Numbered from the stretch's first letter, positions 8,111 to 17,665 are shown. The stretch is 64,000 nucleotides of DNA from Paludibacterium paludis (GCF_018802605.1 NZ_CP069161.1:1922001-1986000), one strand, 5' to 3'. The notes: generated by a model from the sequence alone, not told the origin. Numbers and translations: made by a program.

Positions 8111-8147
8111 CGCCAGAGGCCGCGCCTGCTCTTTCAGGAAACGTTCA
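8111..8147 (-). promoter_or_regulatory. Shared upstream element, copy B
   Basis: Minus strand TGAACGTTTCCTGAAAG, 15 nt, TGGCG, ending 42 nt before the ATG at 8069. It matches copy A at about 27 of 37 positions, including an uninterrupted TTCCTGAAAG. Confidence 0.55.
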
Positions 8148-8155
8148 TGGGAAGA

Positions 8156-8183
8156 ACCCCGGCAAAGGCGTCTTCGCCGGGGT
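8156..8183 (-). terminator. Hairpin after the S1/P1 nuclease gene
   Basis: ACCCCGGC (8156-8163 on plus) pairs with GCCGGGGT (8176-8183) around 12 nt. On the minus strand it follows the nuclease stop and is followed by only a short T-rich TCTTCCC, so termination may be weak. Confidence 0.5.
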
Positions 8184-8189
8184 GAGCGG

Positions 8190-9020
8190 TCAGTGAACCG
8201 ACTTGTCCAGCGCCCTGTTGATCACGTAAGCGATGCGGGCCCCGCCTTTGACGAGCTGGCTGCGTACCAGATCCTGGGAGGCGGTGATGTAGCTCCTGGG
8301 CAGGGTGATGCTCTTGGTGTACTCGGTGCCGCAGGAGAAACCGGGCAGCTTCGCGTAGGTCAGGTCGCGAGCGTAACCGTTGCTCTCGTTCACCCAGTCG
8401 GCGGCAGTGCCTTTTTGCCAGGTGGCGATATTGCGCATGTTCGCGGAGAGCGCTTCACTGGCCCAGGACTGCTCGTCTTCGCCATTCAGGACATTGCGCA
8501 CCACGGCGGTATCCCAGAACGAATGCAGATTGTTGGCGCCGCTGCCGGACAGTTTGATGTCGTTGCCGCCACGGTCATGATGGTCGGCCGCGTGCAGGGG
8601 CTGATGGATGTCACCGACCATGTGCAGCAGGAAGACCAGCGCCTGGCGGCGCGCGGCGACCGGGGCCTTTTTGTCGGCCAGGACCGCGGCGTATTCATCG
8701 ATCTTCACGGTGGCGCAATTGCCGTCCGGGCATGGGTCTTCGCTATCGTCCTTGCAGACCGGCAAGTCGGTGTAGTGCCAGGTGTCGGAACCGGGCAGGG
8801 TGACTTTCAATTCGCTCTTGTGCACGTCCATGTAGAGCGCAAGGTCACTGAAGTCGGCGGCGGGAATCAGCTTGGCCACCTGCTTGCGCGCTTCGGTGGT
8901 CAGCAGGGACTGCGCCACATAACCGGTGACGCGGTGGCCTTCCTGGCCCCAGGCCAGCGCCTGGCCGGCGGACATCAGCATGCCGGTGCCCACGAGGCCG
9001 GCGATCAGGGTTGTTTTCAT
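8190..9020 (-). CDS. Secreted S1/P1-type zinc nuclease
   Basis: 276-residue precursor with a signal peptide ending QALA; the mature protein would begin WGQEGH, whose N-terminal Trp and His are zinc ligands in this family. Other ligands are visible: Asp in ALYMD, His in TWHYTDLP, HMVGDIHQPLH followed by HHDRGGND, and NLHSFWDTAV. The family hydrolyses single-stranded nucleic acids and 3'-nucleotides using a three-zinc site. The ATG at 9020 is preferred over an in-frame start 20 codons upstream because it begins the signal peptide. Cys pairs in VCKDDSEDPCPDGNC fit an exported disulfide protein. Confidence 0.9.
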   Translation of the reverse strand: MKTTLIAGLVGTGMLMSAGQALAWGQEGHRVTGYVAQSLLTTEARKQVAKLIPAADFSDLALYMDVHKSELKVTLPGSDTWHYTDLPVCKDDSEDPCPDGNCATVKIDEYAAVLADKKAPVAARRQALVFLLHMVGDIHQPLHAADHHDRGGNDIKLSGSGANNLHSFWDTAVVRNVLNGEDEQSWASEALSANMRNIATWQKGTAADWVNESNGYARDLTYAKLPGFSCGTEYTKSITLPRSYITASQDLVRSQLVKGGARIAYVINRALDKSVH

Positions 9021-9145
9021 GGTTTCTCTCTCATCGGGAATCGGTTGTCGGTATGTTGCTGCAACGCCTACATACTGCATCGGAATCGGAGTATAGGAGA
9101 CTGGCCATGACGGCAGTATGAAGAAATCGTGTTAGGAAAAAGTCG

Positions 9146-9180
9146 GGAAAAAGAAGGGCATCCACAGGCCGGGATGCCCT
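9146..9180 (-). terminator. Intrinsic terminator of the valine-degradation operon
   Basis: AGGGCATCC (9155-9163) pairs with GGATGCCCT (9172-9180). On the minus strand the hairpin follows mmsB and is followed by TTCTTTTTCCC. Confidence 0.75.
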
Positions 9181-9195
9181 GGAGGACCGGCCGGA

Positions 9196-10083
9196 TCAGT
9201 CCGGTCGGTAGGTCTTGAGAATGCCCGAGAAATCCTCTTTGCCGTGCCCTTGCCGGACATGCATTTCGTACAGATTGCGGGCCAGGGAGCCTAGCGGATT
9301 GGCCGCGTGGCTCGCCAGCGCGGTCTCTTCGGCGAGGCCCAGATCCTTGAGCATCAGTTCGGCCATGAACCCTCCCGTGTAGCCGCGGCTGGCCGGCGCG
9401 TTGTCCATCACCCCCGGCCAGGGGTTGTACAGCTCGAGCGCCCAGTTGCGGCCGGAACTCTTGCTCATGATGTCGGACAGCACCGCCGGATCGAGGCCGT
9501 TTTTCACGCCCAGCGCGAGGGCTTCCGCGGTGCCCGCCATCAGAATGCCGAGCAGCATGTTGTTGCAGATCTTCGCGGTTTGTCCCGCGCCGGCCTGTCC
9601 GGCATGAAAAATGTTCTTTCCCATGGCCGCCAGAAGCGGGCGGGCCGTCTCCAGATCCTCCGCGTCGGCGCCGACCATGAAGGTCAGTGTGGCCGCCGCC
9701 GCGCCCGCCGTGCCGCCCGAGACCGGCGCATCCAGAAAACGCAGGCCGTGCCGCAGCGCCTCGGCGGCCACGCGCCGCGCCGTATGGGCCGCGATGGTGC
9801 TGCAATCGATGACCAATGTGCCGGGCGGCAGGTGGCGGAACAACCCTTCGTCTCCCAGATAGAGGCTTTCGACGTGCCTTCCCGCCGGCAGCATCGAAAT
9901 CACCGCGTCGACGCCTTCGCAGGCCTCCCTTGCGCTGCTCGCCGGGTGGGCTCCCTGGGCGGCGACGCGCTCGAGCGCGTCGGCCGAAAGGTCGAACGCG
10001 GTAACGGAAAAACCGCCTCGCGCGAGGTTGGCGGCCATCGGGCCGCCCATGTTGCCAAGGCCGATAAAAGCGATGTGTTTCAT
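9196..10083 (-). CDS. mmsB: 3-hydroxyisobutyrate dehydrogenase
   Basis: Oxidises 3-hydroxyisobutyrate to methylmalonate semialdehyde with NAD in valine degradation; 295 residues. The N-terminus HIAFIGLGNMGGPMAANLA is the Rossmann GxGxxG and family signature, and GQTAKICNNMLLG supplies the catalytic Lys. FLDAPVSGGTAGAAAATLTF is the substrate loop. The ATG at 10083 is chosen over one at 10092 because GAGGA then lies 9 nt upstream. Last gene of the six-gene operon, 18 nt after the hydrolase gene, followed by a terminator. Confidence 0.92.
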   Translation of the reverse strand: MKHIAFIGLGNMGGPMAANLARGGFSVTAFDLSADALERVAAQGAHPASSAREACEGVDAVISMLPAGRHVESLYLGDEGLFRHLPPGTLVIDCSTIAAHTARRVAAEALRHGLRFLDAPVSGGTAGAAAATLTFMVGADAEDLETARPLLAAMGKNIFHAGQAGAGQTAKICNNMLLGILMAGTAEALALGVKNGLDPAVLSDIMSKSSGRNWALELYNPWPGVMDNAPASRGYTGGFMAELMLKDLGLAEETALASHAANPLGSLARNLYEMHVRQGHGKEDFSGILKTYRPD

Positions 10084-10101
10084 GACGTGCATTCCTCGGG
10101 G

Positions 10102-11229
10102 TCAGACCAAATGGGCCAGCGGGTGGTCGTCCGCCGTCCAGGGGGAGCGGAAATGGCGCTCGATCCATTCCGCATCGACATCGTCGAGCGTCGCGCGCTG
10201 CCATTGGGGCGAACGGTCCTTGTCCACCAGCAAGGCGCGCACCCCTTCGCTGAACTCACCGGCCGCGCAGAAATTGACGGACAGCGCGAGCTCCATGCGT
10301 AGAGCCTCGGCCAGCGACAGATTGCGAGCACGACGCCAGATTTCCCAGGTGACGGCGGCCGAGGTCGGACACCCTTCGGCGAAATTGCGCGCCGCCGCGG
10401 CCATCCACGGGTCCTCGAAGGCGGTGGACGCCAGCGCGCGCGCCACGGCCTTGAGGCTGCCCCGGTTCATCAACTGATGGATGGCGATCAGATTGCGCGC
10501 GACCGGGGAGGGCGGCAAGGCATCGTGGGCGGCGCACTCGAAGGTGTTGAGCAGGTGGCTCACCGAAGCGTGATTGGCGGAAGCCTCGTCGCTCCAGCCG
10601 GCCTTGCACAGCGCGCCGATGACCGCGTCGAAGGCCGGGCGCGGCACGACATGATCGGCCAGGTTGGCGATCAGCGCGTCATGCGCGTTCAGCGGCGCGC
10701 CGGTGAGACCCAGGAACAGACCGAGACGGGCCGGCATGCGCTGCAGGAACCAGCTGCCGGCCACATCCGGATAGAGTCCGATGGTGATCTCCGGCATGGC
10801 GATGCGGGTGTCCGGCGTGACCACCCGGTGGCTGCAGCCGACCAGCAACCCGAGGCCGCCCCCCATCACGATCCCGCCTCCCAGCGCCACGACCGGTTTG
10901 CCGAAGGTGTGCAGCCGATAGTCCAGTCGGTATTCCTCGCTGAAAAACGCCACGGCATCGGGATTGGGGTGACGATTCTCAGGGTCGGCCAGCAGGGCTT
11001 CGCGCAGCGCGCGCACGTCGCCGCCGGCGCAGAAGGCTTTTTCTCCGGCTCCCCGCAGCACCACCGCGGCCACGGCCGGGTCGTTCTCCCAGCGCAGCAA
11101 TGTGTCGTGCAACAGGCGGATCATCGACAGCGTGAGCGCGTTGAGCGAACGCTCCGCGTTCAGGGTGGCGATGCCGATGCGGTGGCCATCCGTCGTGGCG
11201 CGCTCTTCGAACAGTACGACTTCACTCAT
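10102..11229 (-). CDS. 3-hydroxyisobutyryl-CoA hydrolase (HIBCH-like)
   Basis: 375 residues, longer than simple enoyl-CoA hydratases (about 260) as expected for HIBCH. It has the crotonase core SLNALTLSMIRLLHDTL, the oxyanion region GEKAFCAGGDVRAL and GGGIVMGGGLGLL, plus the extra C-terminal helical extension. It releases free 3-hydroxyisobutyrate from its CoA ester, the committed step of valine breakdown. It lies 15 nt after the hydratase gene and feeds the dehydrogenase encoded next. Confidence 0.85.
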   Translation of the reverse strand: MSEVVLFEERATTDGHRIGIATLNAERSLNALTLSMIRLLHDTLLRWENDPAVAAVVLRGAGEKAFCAGGDVRALREALLADPENRHPNPDAVAFFSEEYRLDYRLHTFGKPVVALGGGIVMGGGLGLLVGCSHRVVTPDTRIAMPEITIGLYPDVAGSWFLQRMPARLGLFLGLTGAPLNAHDALIANLADHVVPRPAFDAVIGALCKAGWSDEASANHASVSHLLNTFECAAHDALPPSPVARNLIAIHQLMNRGSLKAVARALASTAFEDPWMAAAARNFAEGCPTSAAVTWEIWRRARNLSLAEALRMELALSVNFCAAGEFSEGVRALLVDKDRSPQWQRATLDDVDAEWIERHFRSPWTADDHPLAHLV

Positions 11230-11244
11230 GAGGGGGCTCCGGGC

Positions 11245-12027
11245 TCAGGCGTTTTTCCAGTTGGCGGGACGTTTTTCGAGAAAGGCGTTGACGCCTTCTT
11301 TCTGATCGGCCGTGTCGAACAGACGGGCGAACCGTTCGCGCTCGTGAATCAGGTTGGCGGCCGGCGGGGCGTGGCGCGCGCCCTGGATCAGCGCCTTGCA
11401 GGCGGCGATCGAGGATGGCGACTGGCGATCGACCTTGCCGGCGAGGCGCAAGGCCGCATCGCGCCCCTCAGCCCTTGGCACGACCTCTTCGACCAGTCCG
11501 ATACGCAACGCTTCGGCGGCGTCGACACGCTCGCCGCACAGGATCATGCGCTTGGCGCGGCCTTCGCCGACAAGCCAGGGCAGATTCTGGGTGCCGCCGG
11601 CGCAGGGCAGGAGACCGACGCTCGCCTCCGGCAGCGCCATCACGGCGTGCTCCTCGGCGATGCGGATGTCGCAGGCCAGCGCCCATTCGAGCCCGCCGCC
11701 CATCGCGTAGCCGTTGATGGCGGCGATGGTGACGCCGCGGAAGGCGCTGAGGGTTTCGAAGGCTTCGCCGAACAGCATGGCGATTTCAAGGGCCGCCGTC
11801 TTGTCGCCCGAGGCGAACTGGTTCAAATCCGCGCCGGCGCTGAAAAACTTGTCTCCCTCACCGGTCAGCACCAGCGAATAGATCTCGCGGTCGGCGTTCA
11901 GGTCGCGGATCAGACGCGTGAGCCCGGCGAGGTTGTCGCGGTTCCAGGTGTTGGCCGGCGGATTGCCCAGCGTGATCAGCGCGGTATGGCCGATTTTTTC
12001 CACGGTCAGATCGGGGTAGTGTGTCAT
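11245..12027 (-). CDS. Enoyl-CoA hydratase (probable methacrylyl-CoA hydratase)
   Basis: 260-residue crotonase-fold enzyme. It carries NPPANTWNRDNLAGL, the oxyanion-hole segments GEGDKFFSAGADL and NGYAMGGGLEWALACDIRIA, and ALPEASVGLLPCAGGTQNL with the catalytic Glu region. In this operon it most likely hydrates methacrylyl-CoA to 3-hydroxyisobutyryl-CoA. It starts 12 nt after the acyl-CoA dehydrogenase stop. Broad specificity towards other short enoyl-CoAs is possible. Confidence 0.88.
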   Translation of the reverse strand: MTHYPDLTVEKIGHTALITLGNPPANTWNRDNLAGLTRLIRDLNADREIYSLVLTGEGDKFFSAGADLNQFASGDKTAALEIAMLFGEAFETLSAFRGVTIAAINGYAMGGGLEWALACDIRIAEEHAVMALPEASVGLLPCAGGTQNLPWLVGEGRAKRMILCGERVDAAEALRIGLVEEVVPRAEGRDAALRLAGKVDRQSPSSIAACKALIQGARHAPPAANLIHERERFARLFDTADQKEGVNAFLEKRPANWKNA

Positions 12028-12039
12028 GTTGCCTCCGGT

Positions 12040-13206
12040 TCAGCGCAAGGTCTCTAGCGCGCCATCCTTCAACAGGTGGCGGGCGACGATGACCCGCATG
12101 ATTTCGTTCGTGCCCTCGAGAATCTGGTGCACGCGCGCATCGCGCACATGCCGCTCGAGCGGAAAATCCTTCAGGTAGCCGTAGCCGCCGAACACTTGCA
12201 GCGCTTCGTTGGCGACGCGGAAGCCGGTGTCGGTGGCCAGCCGCTTGGCCATCGCGCAGTACGCCGAGGCATCCGGGCTGCCGGTATCCAGCTTCCACGC
12301 CGCAAGATGCACCATCTGGCGTGCCGCGATGAGTTCGGTGAGCATGTCGGCCAGGCGGAACTGCACGGTCTGGAATTCGGCGAGCGGCTGGCCGAACTGC
12401 CGGCGCTCGCCAGCGTAGCGGACCGCGGCGTCGAGCGCGGCCTGCGCCGTGCCGACCGCGCAGGTGGCGATATTGATGCGTCCGCCGTCCAGTCCCTTCA
12501 TGGCGAAGGTGAAGCCCTGGCCTTCCTCCCCCAGCAGGCAGGCGGCCGGCACGTTGACGTTGTCGAAGGTGATGGCGCGCGTCGGCTGGCTATTCCAGCC
12601 CATTTTGCGCTCTTTCTTGCCGTACTGGATACCGGGCAGATCCGCGGGCACCAGAAAGGCCGAGATGCCGCGCGCGCCGGTCCCGCCTGTGCGCGCCATC
12701 ACCACCAGCACATCGGTGCTTCCAGCGCCGGAAATGAACATCTTGGAGCCGTTGAGAACATACCCATCACCATCGCCATCGCGTTCGGCGCGGGTGGCCA
12801 GGGAGGCGGCATCGGAACCGGCGCCCGGCTCGGTCAGACAGTAACTGCCGAGTTTTTCGCCGGCGGCCAGCGCCGGCACCCATTCGCGGGCGACTTCCGG
12901 ACGGGCCCAGCTGGCGATCATCCATGTCACCATATTGTGGATGGTGAGGTAGGCCGCGGTCGAGGTGCAGCCGGCGGCGAGCTCTTCGAAAACCAGCGCC
13001 GCGTCGAGCCGCGACACGCCGAGCCCCCCCAGCGCTTCCGGGGTGTACAACCCGCAAAACCCCATCTCGCCGGCGCGCCGGATGACGTCGATCGGGAAGG
13101 TTTCGTCCTCGTCCCAGCGCGCGGCGTGGGGGGCGAGCTCATGGCGGGCGAAGCCGCGCGCGGCGTCCTGGAAGGCGCGCTGTTCTTCGGTCAGGGAAAA
13201 GTCCAT
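12040..13206 (-). CDS. Acyl-CoA dehydrogenase (probable isobutyryl-CoA dehydrogenase)
   Basis: 388-residue FAD enzyme with the full acyl-CoA dehydrogenase fold: helical N-terminus MDFSLTEEQRAFQDAARGFA, the flavin-contacting YCLTEPGAGSDAASL, the C-terminal RQFGQPLAEFQTVQF and ALQVFGGYGYLKDFPLERHVRDARVHQILEGTNEI, where the Glu of EGTNEI is the catalytic base position of this class. Next to HIBCH, mmsA and mmsB, isobutyryl-CoA is the likely substrate, giving methacrylyl-CoA. The frame is open further upstream, but ATG 13206 fits the family start and follows mmsA by 14 nt. Confidence 0.88.
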   Translation of the reverse strand: MDFSLTEEQRAFQDAARGFARHELAPHAARWDEDETFPIDVIRRAGEMGFCGLYTPEALGGLGVSRLDAALVFEELAAGCTSTAAYLTIHNMVTWMIASWARPEVAREWVPALAAGEKLGSYCLTEPGAGSDAASLATRAERDGDGDGYVLNGSKMFISGAGSTDVLVVMARTGGTGARGISAFLVPADLPGIQYGKKERKMGWNSQPTRAITFDNVNVPAACLLGEEGQGFTFAMKGLDGGRINIATCAVGTAQAALDAAVRYAGERRQFGQPLAEFQTVQFRLADMLTELIAARQMVHLAAWKLDTGSPDASAYCAMAKRLATDTGFRVANEALQVFGGYGYLKDFPLERHVRDARVHQILEGTNEIMRVIVARHLLKDGALETLR

Positions 13207-13220
13207 GTCACACTCCCGGG

Positions 13221-14714
13221 TCAGCGCAGCGAAATGGTGGTGTTGACCTTGCCGCTGGAGGCGGCATCGTCGAACCAGCGCGACGTGACGGTCTTGGTCT
13301 GCGTATAAAACAGCACGACCTGCTTGCCGTAAGGCCCGAGATCGCCGAGCTTGGAGGCGCGCGATCCGGTGAAGGAAAACAGCGGAACGGGGACCGGGAT
13401 GGGCACGTTGATGCCGACCTGGCCGACATCGATGTCTTCCTGGAAGCGTCTTGCCGCCGCGCCGGACTGGGTGAAGATCGCCGTGCCGTTGCCATTGGGG
13501 TTGGCGTTGATCAGCGCGATGGCCTCGTCCAGCGTGTCCGCCTCCATCAGGCACAACACCGGCCCGAACACTTCCTGGTCGTAGACGGCCATGCCCGGTT
13601 TGACACCGGCAAGGATGGTCGGGCCGACGAAGTTACCCTTTTCGTAGCCGGGCACGGTGAGATTCCGGCCGTCCAGTTCGAGGCGGGCGCCCTGCTCGAC
13701 GCCCTTGCCGATCAGCGCGGCGATGCGCTCGCGCGCGGCGGCGGAAATCACCGGCCCGAGATCCGGGTTGTCCTTGCCGGCGCCGACCTTCAGGGCGCGG
13801 GCGCGTTCGACGATTTCGGGAATCCACTGGCGTGCCTCGCCGACCAGAATCGCCACGCTCAGCGCCATGCAGCGCTGGCCGGCCGCGCCGAACGCGGCGC
13901 CGACCAACTGGTTGAGCGCCTGTTCCTTGTGCGCGTCGGGCAACACGATGGCGTGGTTTTTGGCGCCCATCATGCATTGCGCGCGTTTGCCGCTCAGGGT
14001 GGCGCGTTGGTAGACATGGGTGCCGACGCGTGTCGAGCCGACAAACGAGACGGCCTTGATGTCCGGGTGATCGCACAGCGCGTCGACGACCTCGGGGCCG
14101 CCGTGCACCACATTGAGCACACCGGGCGGAATGCCGGCTTCCAGCGCCAGCTCGACCAGCCGCATGGTGACCATCGGATCCTGCTCGGACGGCTTGAGCA
14201 CGAAGGTGTTGCCGGTGGCGATGGCCATCGGGAACATCCACAGCGGAATCATGGCGGGGAAATTGAACGGCGTGATGCCGGCGCACACGCCAAGCGGCTG
14301 CTGTACCGTATAGGTGTCGACGCCTCCGGCGACGTTCTCCGCGTATTCGCCAAGCTGCAGGTTGCCGATCGAGGCGGCATGCTCGACGACCTCCAGCCCC
14401 CGGAAAATATCCCCTTCTGCATCGGCCAGGGTCTTGCCCTGCTCGGCGGTGAGCAGGGCGGCCAGTTCCTTCATGTGCTCGCGGATCAGTTGCTGGTATT
14501 TCAGAAAAATCCGCGCGCGCGCGCCGATCGGAGTTTTTTTCCAGGTGGCGAAGGCGGCTTTGGCCGAATCGACCGCGCGGGCCACTTCGTCGCGAGTGGC
14601 GAACGGCACACGCGCCAGCACCTCCTGGGTGGCCGGATTGACGACATCGCGCCATTCTGAGGTGGTGGAATCGACGAACCGGCCGTCGATCAGCAGTTTT
14701 ACGGTGGGGGTCAT
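13221..14714 (-). CDS. mmsA: CoA-acylating methylmalonate-semialdehyde dehydrogenase
   Basis: 497 residues, the family length. It converts methylmalonate semialdehyde to propionyl-CoA with NAD and CoA. Landmarks are [12 protein letters not shown] at the start, [20 protein letters not shown], the NAD-binding SFVGSTRVG and the catalytic Cys in [14 protein letters not shown] 14714 has GGAGA upstream; in-frame upstream sequence belongs to the previous gene. It lies 32 nt after the hydroxyacyl-CoA dehydrogenase gene. Confidence 0.93.
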   Translation of the reverse strand: MTPTVKLLIDGRFVDSTTSEWRDVVNPATQEVLARVPFATRDEVARAVDSAKAAFATWKKTPIGARARIFLKYQQLIREHMKELAALLTAEQGKTLADAEGDIFRGLEVVEHAASIGNLQLGEYAENVAGGVDTYTVQQPLGVCAGITPFNFPAMIPLWMFPMAIATGNTFVLKPSEQDPMVTMRLVELALEAGIPPGVLNVVHGGPEVVDALCDHPDIKAVSFVGSTRVGTHVYQRATLSGKRAQCMMGAKNHAIVLPDAHKEQALNQLVGAAFGAAGQRCMALSVAILVGEARQWIPEIVERARALKVGAGKDNPDLGPVISAAARERIAALIGKGVEQGARLELDGRNLTVPGYEKGNFVGPTILAGVKPGMAVYDQEVFGPVLCLMEADTLDEAIALINANPNGNGTAIFTQSGAAARRFQEDIDVGQVGINVPIPVPVPLFSFTGSRASKLGDLGPYGKQVVLFYTQTKTVTSRWFDDAASSGKVNTTISLR

Positions 14715-14746
14715 GCGAGTGTCTCCTGCGAATAAGGGGTGGGCGC

Positions 14747-15595
14747 TCAGTAGACGTAAAAACCCTGGCCGGATTTGCGGCCGAGCCGGCCTGCGGTCAC
14801 CATTTGCACGAGCAGGGGGCAGGCCCGGTATTTGCTGTCGCGAAACTCGGTGTGCAGGATGTCCATGATCGACAGGCACGTGTCCAGGCCGATCAGGTCG
14901 GCCAGCGCCAGGGGGCCGATCGGATGGTTCATGCCGAGCTTCATGACGGTATCGATATCTTCCGCCGAGGCCAGTCCCTCGCTCAGCGCGAACACGGCTT
15001 CGTTGATCATCGGCATCAAAATCCGATTGGATACGAAACCGGGGGCGTCCTTGGCGGTCACCGGCGTTTTGGACAGGGCTCGCGCCAGTTCATCGACCGC
15101 CTGCCAGGTGGCGTCGCTGGTCTGCAGCGCGCGGATGATTTCCACCAGTTGCATGACCGGCACCGGATTCATGAAGTGCATGCCGATCACGCGCTCGGGA
15201 TGACTGCACCAGGCGGCGATGCGGGTCAGCGAGATCGATGACGTGTTGGACGCCAGAATCGTGCGTGCCGGGACGATGCCGCACAGTTCGCGGAACAGGC
15301 GCTCCTTGATATCCGCATTTTCCGTGGCGGCCTCGACGACGATGTCGCAGGCGGCAAGATCGGTCAGCCGGGTGGTGACGGCAAGGCGGGCGAGGGTGCC
15401 CTCGGCATCCGTTTCGCTCAGCGCGCCTTTCTTGACCAGACGGGCCAGGCTTTGGCGAATGGTCGCCAAGCCTTTTTCCAGGGCGGCATCGGATACGTCC
15501 GCCAAGATGACATGCCGCCCGTGCCGGGCCATGACCTGGGCGATGCCATTGCCCATGGTGCCGGCGCCCACGACGCCGACCTGTGTGATATCCAT
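14747..15595 (-). CDS. 3-hydroxyacyl-CoA (3-hydroxybutyryl-CoA) dehydrogenase
   Basis: 282-residue soluble, monofunctional enzyme of the Hbd/PaaH type. The N-terminus [18 protein letters not shown] is the NAD-binding GxGxx[18 protein letters not shown] has the catalytic His and the paired region; the C-terminal domain ends [11 protein letters not shown]. First gene of the operon, divergent from the LiuR-like regulator. It may oxidise 3-hydroxyacyl-CoAs from isoleucine or general acyl-CoA breakdown, with the thiolase at 20127 as partner. Confidence 0.9.
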   Translation of the reverse strand: MDITQVGVVGAGTMGNGIAQVMARHGRHVILADVSDAALEKGLATIRQSLARLVKKGALSETDAEGTLARLAVTTRLTDLAACDIVVEAATENADIKERLFRELCGIVPARTILASNTSSISLTRIAAWCSHPERVIGMHFMNPVPVMQLVEIIRALQTSDATWQAVDELARALSKTPVTAKDAPGFVSNRILMPMINEAVFALSEGLASAEDIDTVMKLGMNHPIGPLALADLIGLDTCLSIMDILHTEFRDSKYRACPLLVQMVTAGRLGRKSGQGFYVY

Positions 15596-15648
15596 ATCGT
15601 CTCCCCACTGCGTGATGTCTGTTGTTATGCGTAAAGATTATTTTACGT

Positions 15649-15662
15649 TTACGTTAGCGTCA
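15649..15662. promoter_or_regulatory. Candidate LiuR operator 1
   Basis: TTACGTTAGCGTCA matches 12 of 14 positions of the perfect palindrome found at 20079-20092. It sits between the divergent operon start (15595) and the MerR-family regulator (15827), embedded in a longer TTTACG repeat beginning at 15642. The half-site TTACGTTAACG resembles described LiuR motifs, as I recall them. Confidence 0.65.
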
Positions 15663-15826
15663 ACTACGGGGCGGTGATTTGGCGGTTCAGGGGGTACGGG
15701 TGTGGCAAAAAGGGCGCGGCGCGGTTCATGCCGTTGACGTGCGGTGAGGCATTAGGCGGCCGGAAGGTTTTCCGGGAGGACGCATTGCATTACACTGGCG
15801 CAAACAACAGCATGCGACGTTCAGAC

Positions 15827-16228
15827 ATGACGAACAGGGAGCGTACCTACACCATCAGCGAGCTGTCACGTGAATTCGATGTGACAACCCGCACCATCCG
15901 CTTTTACGAAGACGAGGGATTGATCGAACCGGCCCGCGACGGCCAGAAGCGCATCTATCAGCGCCGCGACCGCGTGCGGCTGATGCTGATTCTGCGCGGC
16001 AAGCGCATCGGCTTGTCCTTGCAGGAAATCCGCGAACTTTTCGAGTTGTACGATGCGGCCAACGACGACGAACCGCAGTTGCAGGAGTTCATCCGTATCC
16101 TCGGGCGCCGGGAGGTGCAGTTGCAGGAGCAGATGAAGGACATCAAGGAAGCCATGCGGGAAATTTCCCAGTTGCGCCGCCAGTGCGAGTCATGGCTGAA
16201 GGCCCGCAAGGAGCGCCCCGAGGCGTGA
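15827..16228 (+). CDS. liuR: MerR-family transcriptional regulator, LiuR-like
   Basis: 133-residue regulator with an N-terminal winged helix-turn-helix (YTISELSREFDVTTRTIRFY followed by EDEGLIEPARDGQKRIY) and a C-terminal coiled coil of about 45 residues rich in Gln/Glu/Arg. LiuR proteins of proteobacteria control branched-chain amino-acid degradation, and this one is divergent from that operon. ATG 15827 is preferred; an in-frame ATG at 15812 would add MRRSD. No metal-binding Cys of classical MerR are present, as expected for LiuR. Confidence 0.82.
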   Translation: MTNRERTYTISELSREFDVTTRTIRFYEDEGLIEPARDGQKRIYQRRDRVRLMLILRGKRIGLSLQEIRELFELYDAANDDEPQLQEFIRILGRREVQLQEQMKDIKEAMREISQLRRQCESWLKARKERPEA

Positions 16229-16232
16229 CGGC

Positions 16233-16769
16233 TCAGTCGCGGCGCAGCCGGTACAGCCAGTGCCGCGACAGGCGATGCCCGGGTGGCAGCCCGGGGTGGT
16301 CGAAATCCGCCGCCGGGTCGCGCCGCATGCCGAGCCGCTCCATCAGTCGCCAGGAGCGGCGGTTGGCCGGCACGGTGAAGCTCAGGATTTCCGCAAGGCC
16401 CAGCCGTCCGAACCCATCCTCCAGCGCCGCGCGCGCCGCTTCGGTGGCCAGTTCCTGTCCCCAGTGATCCGCATCCAGGCGCCAGGCGATCTCGACGCAT
16501 GGCGTGAAGTCGGCGGCGAACGCCGGCACCTGCAGCCCCGCGCAGCCGATCACGCGCTCCGACCCGGTTCGCACCATCGCGAGCGGCGCGAAACCGTGTT
16601 CGCGCTGGTGTCGCATCAGCCGCGCGAGCATCGCGCGGCTTTCCTCTTCACTCATCACCGACGGGAAATGCTCCATCACCCGCGGGTCGGCGTTGATGCG
16701 GGCCAGGTCGGGCAGATCCTCTTCGCGCCACGGGCGCAGTATCAGGCGTTCGGTCGTGAGGCGTGTCAT
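16233..16769 (-). CDS. GNAT-family N-acetyltransferase (RimJ-like)
   Basis: 178 residues. It begins MTRLTTERLILRPWREEDL, the standard RimJ/RimL-type GNAT start, and contains the acetyl-CoA binding region around HWGQELATEAARAALEDGFG and the C-terminal NRRSWRLMERLGMRRD. The acceptor substrate is unknown. An alternative start at 16787 would add MNRDPA and overlap the transporter stop as ATGA, indicating possible translational coupling. It converges with the regulator gene, five bases apart. Confidence 0.82.
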   Translation of the reverse strand: MTRLTTERLILRPWREEDLPDLARINADPRVMEHFPSVMSEEESRAMLARLMRHQREHGFAPLAMVRTGSERVIGCAGLQVPAFAADFTPCVEIAWRLDADHWGQELATEAARAALEDGFGRLGLAEILSFTVPANRRSWRLMERLGMRRDPAADFDHPGLPPGHRLSRHWLYRLRRD

Positions 16770-16783
16770 GGCGGGATCCCGGT

Positions 16784-17665
16784 TCATGCCGCGGCGGTGC
16801 GGAACAACGGCAACGTCAGCTTCTGGGACAGGATCACTCCGGCGAGCGTCATGGTCCCCCCGATCAGATGATAGCCGGCAAACTGTTCGCCGAGGAACTG
16901 CGTGGCGATGGCGGCGATGAACACCGGCATCAGGTTGATGGTGGCCGAGGCGCGGGCGGGGCCCAGCACCGCGAGCCCCTTCATCCATAACCAGGGCGCG
17001 AGAATGGAGGCGGGAATCCCGGCGTAGAGGATCAGCGGCAGGCTCCTGGCCGGCACCGGCGGCAGGCCGTGGCTGACGTAGTACAGCAAGAGAACCGGCA
17101 GGACCGTCAGAATCTGCAGGGTCAGCGACACCCAGAGATCAAGGGGGAGGGCCCAGCGCTTGATCAGCACGCCGTAGAGCGCATAGGCCACGGCGGCCAG
17201 TAGCATCAGAACATCGCCCGTCGCGAGTCCCCGTTCGATGAGGATTTCGGGCCGTCCGTGGCCGAGCAGGATGGCGAGGCCCGTCAGGGATAGCGCTCCG
17301 CCGGCCAGGGTGCCGAGCGTGGGGGGCTCGTCCAGCAGCCAGGCGCCGAATGCGGCGGCGAACAGCGGCACCAGCGAGCTGATCAGACCCATGTTGGTGG
17401 CGGTGGTGGTATGGGCGGCTTCGTAGGCGAGACACTGGTAGATCACCATGCCCAAGAGTCCGAGAACGGTGAGTTGCCCAAGGTGCGGGCGGATGAGGCG
17501 CCGCTGCCGCCAGATTGGCCGGGCGAACACCACGCCCAGCGCGACTCCGGCGATCAGCCAGCGGGCGAACGAGATGGTGGCGGGATCGACCAGGCCGGCT
17601 GCCAGACGATTGATGATGGCGTTGACGGCCCAGATGAGGATGGCCCCCACGGAGAACAGGTACAT
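16784..17665 (-). CDS. DMT-superfamily (EamA) transporter
   Basis: 293-residue inner-membrane protein with ten predicted helices in two EamA repeats, starting MYLFSVGAILIWAVNAIINR. The first repeat ends near LLGMVIYQCLAYEAAHTTTATNMGLIS, typical of amino-acid or metabolite exporters. A longer frame starts at 17752, but 17665 gives the normal length and leaves a promoter region before the divergent AraC gene. The divergent regulator is likely its controller. Substrate unknown. Confidence 0.82.
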   Translation of the reverse strand: MYLFSVGAILIWAVNAIINRLAAGLVDPATISFARWLIAGVALGVVFARPIWRQRRLIRPHLGQLTVLGLLGMVIYQCLAYEAAHTTTATNMGLISSLVPLFAAAFGAWLLDEPPTLGTLAGGALSLTGLAILLGHGRPEILIERGLATGDVLMLLAAVAYALYGVLIKRWALPLDLWVSLTLQILTVLPVLLLYYVSHGLPPVPARSLPLILYAGIPASILAPWLWMKGLAVLGPARASATINLMPVFIAAIATQFLGEQFAGYHLIGGTMTLAGVILSQKLTLPLFRTAAA

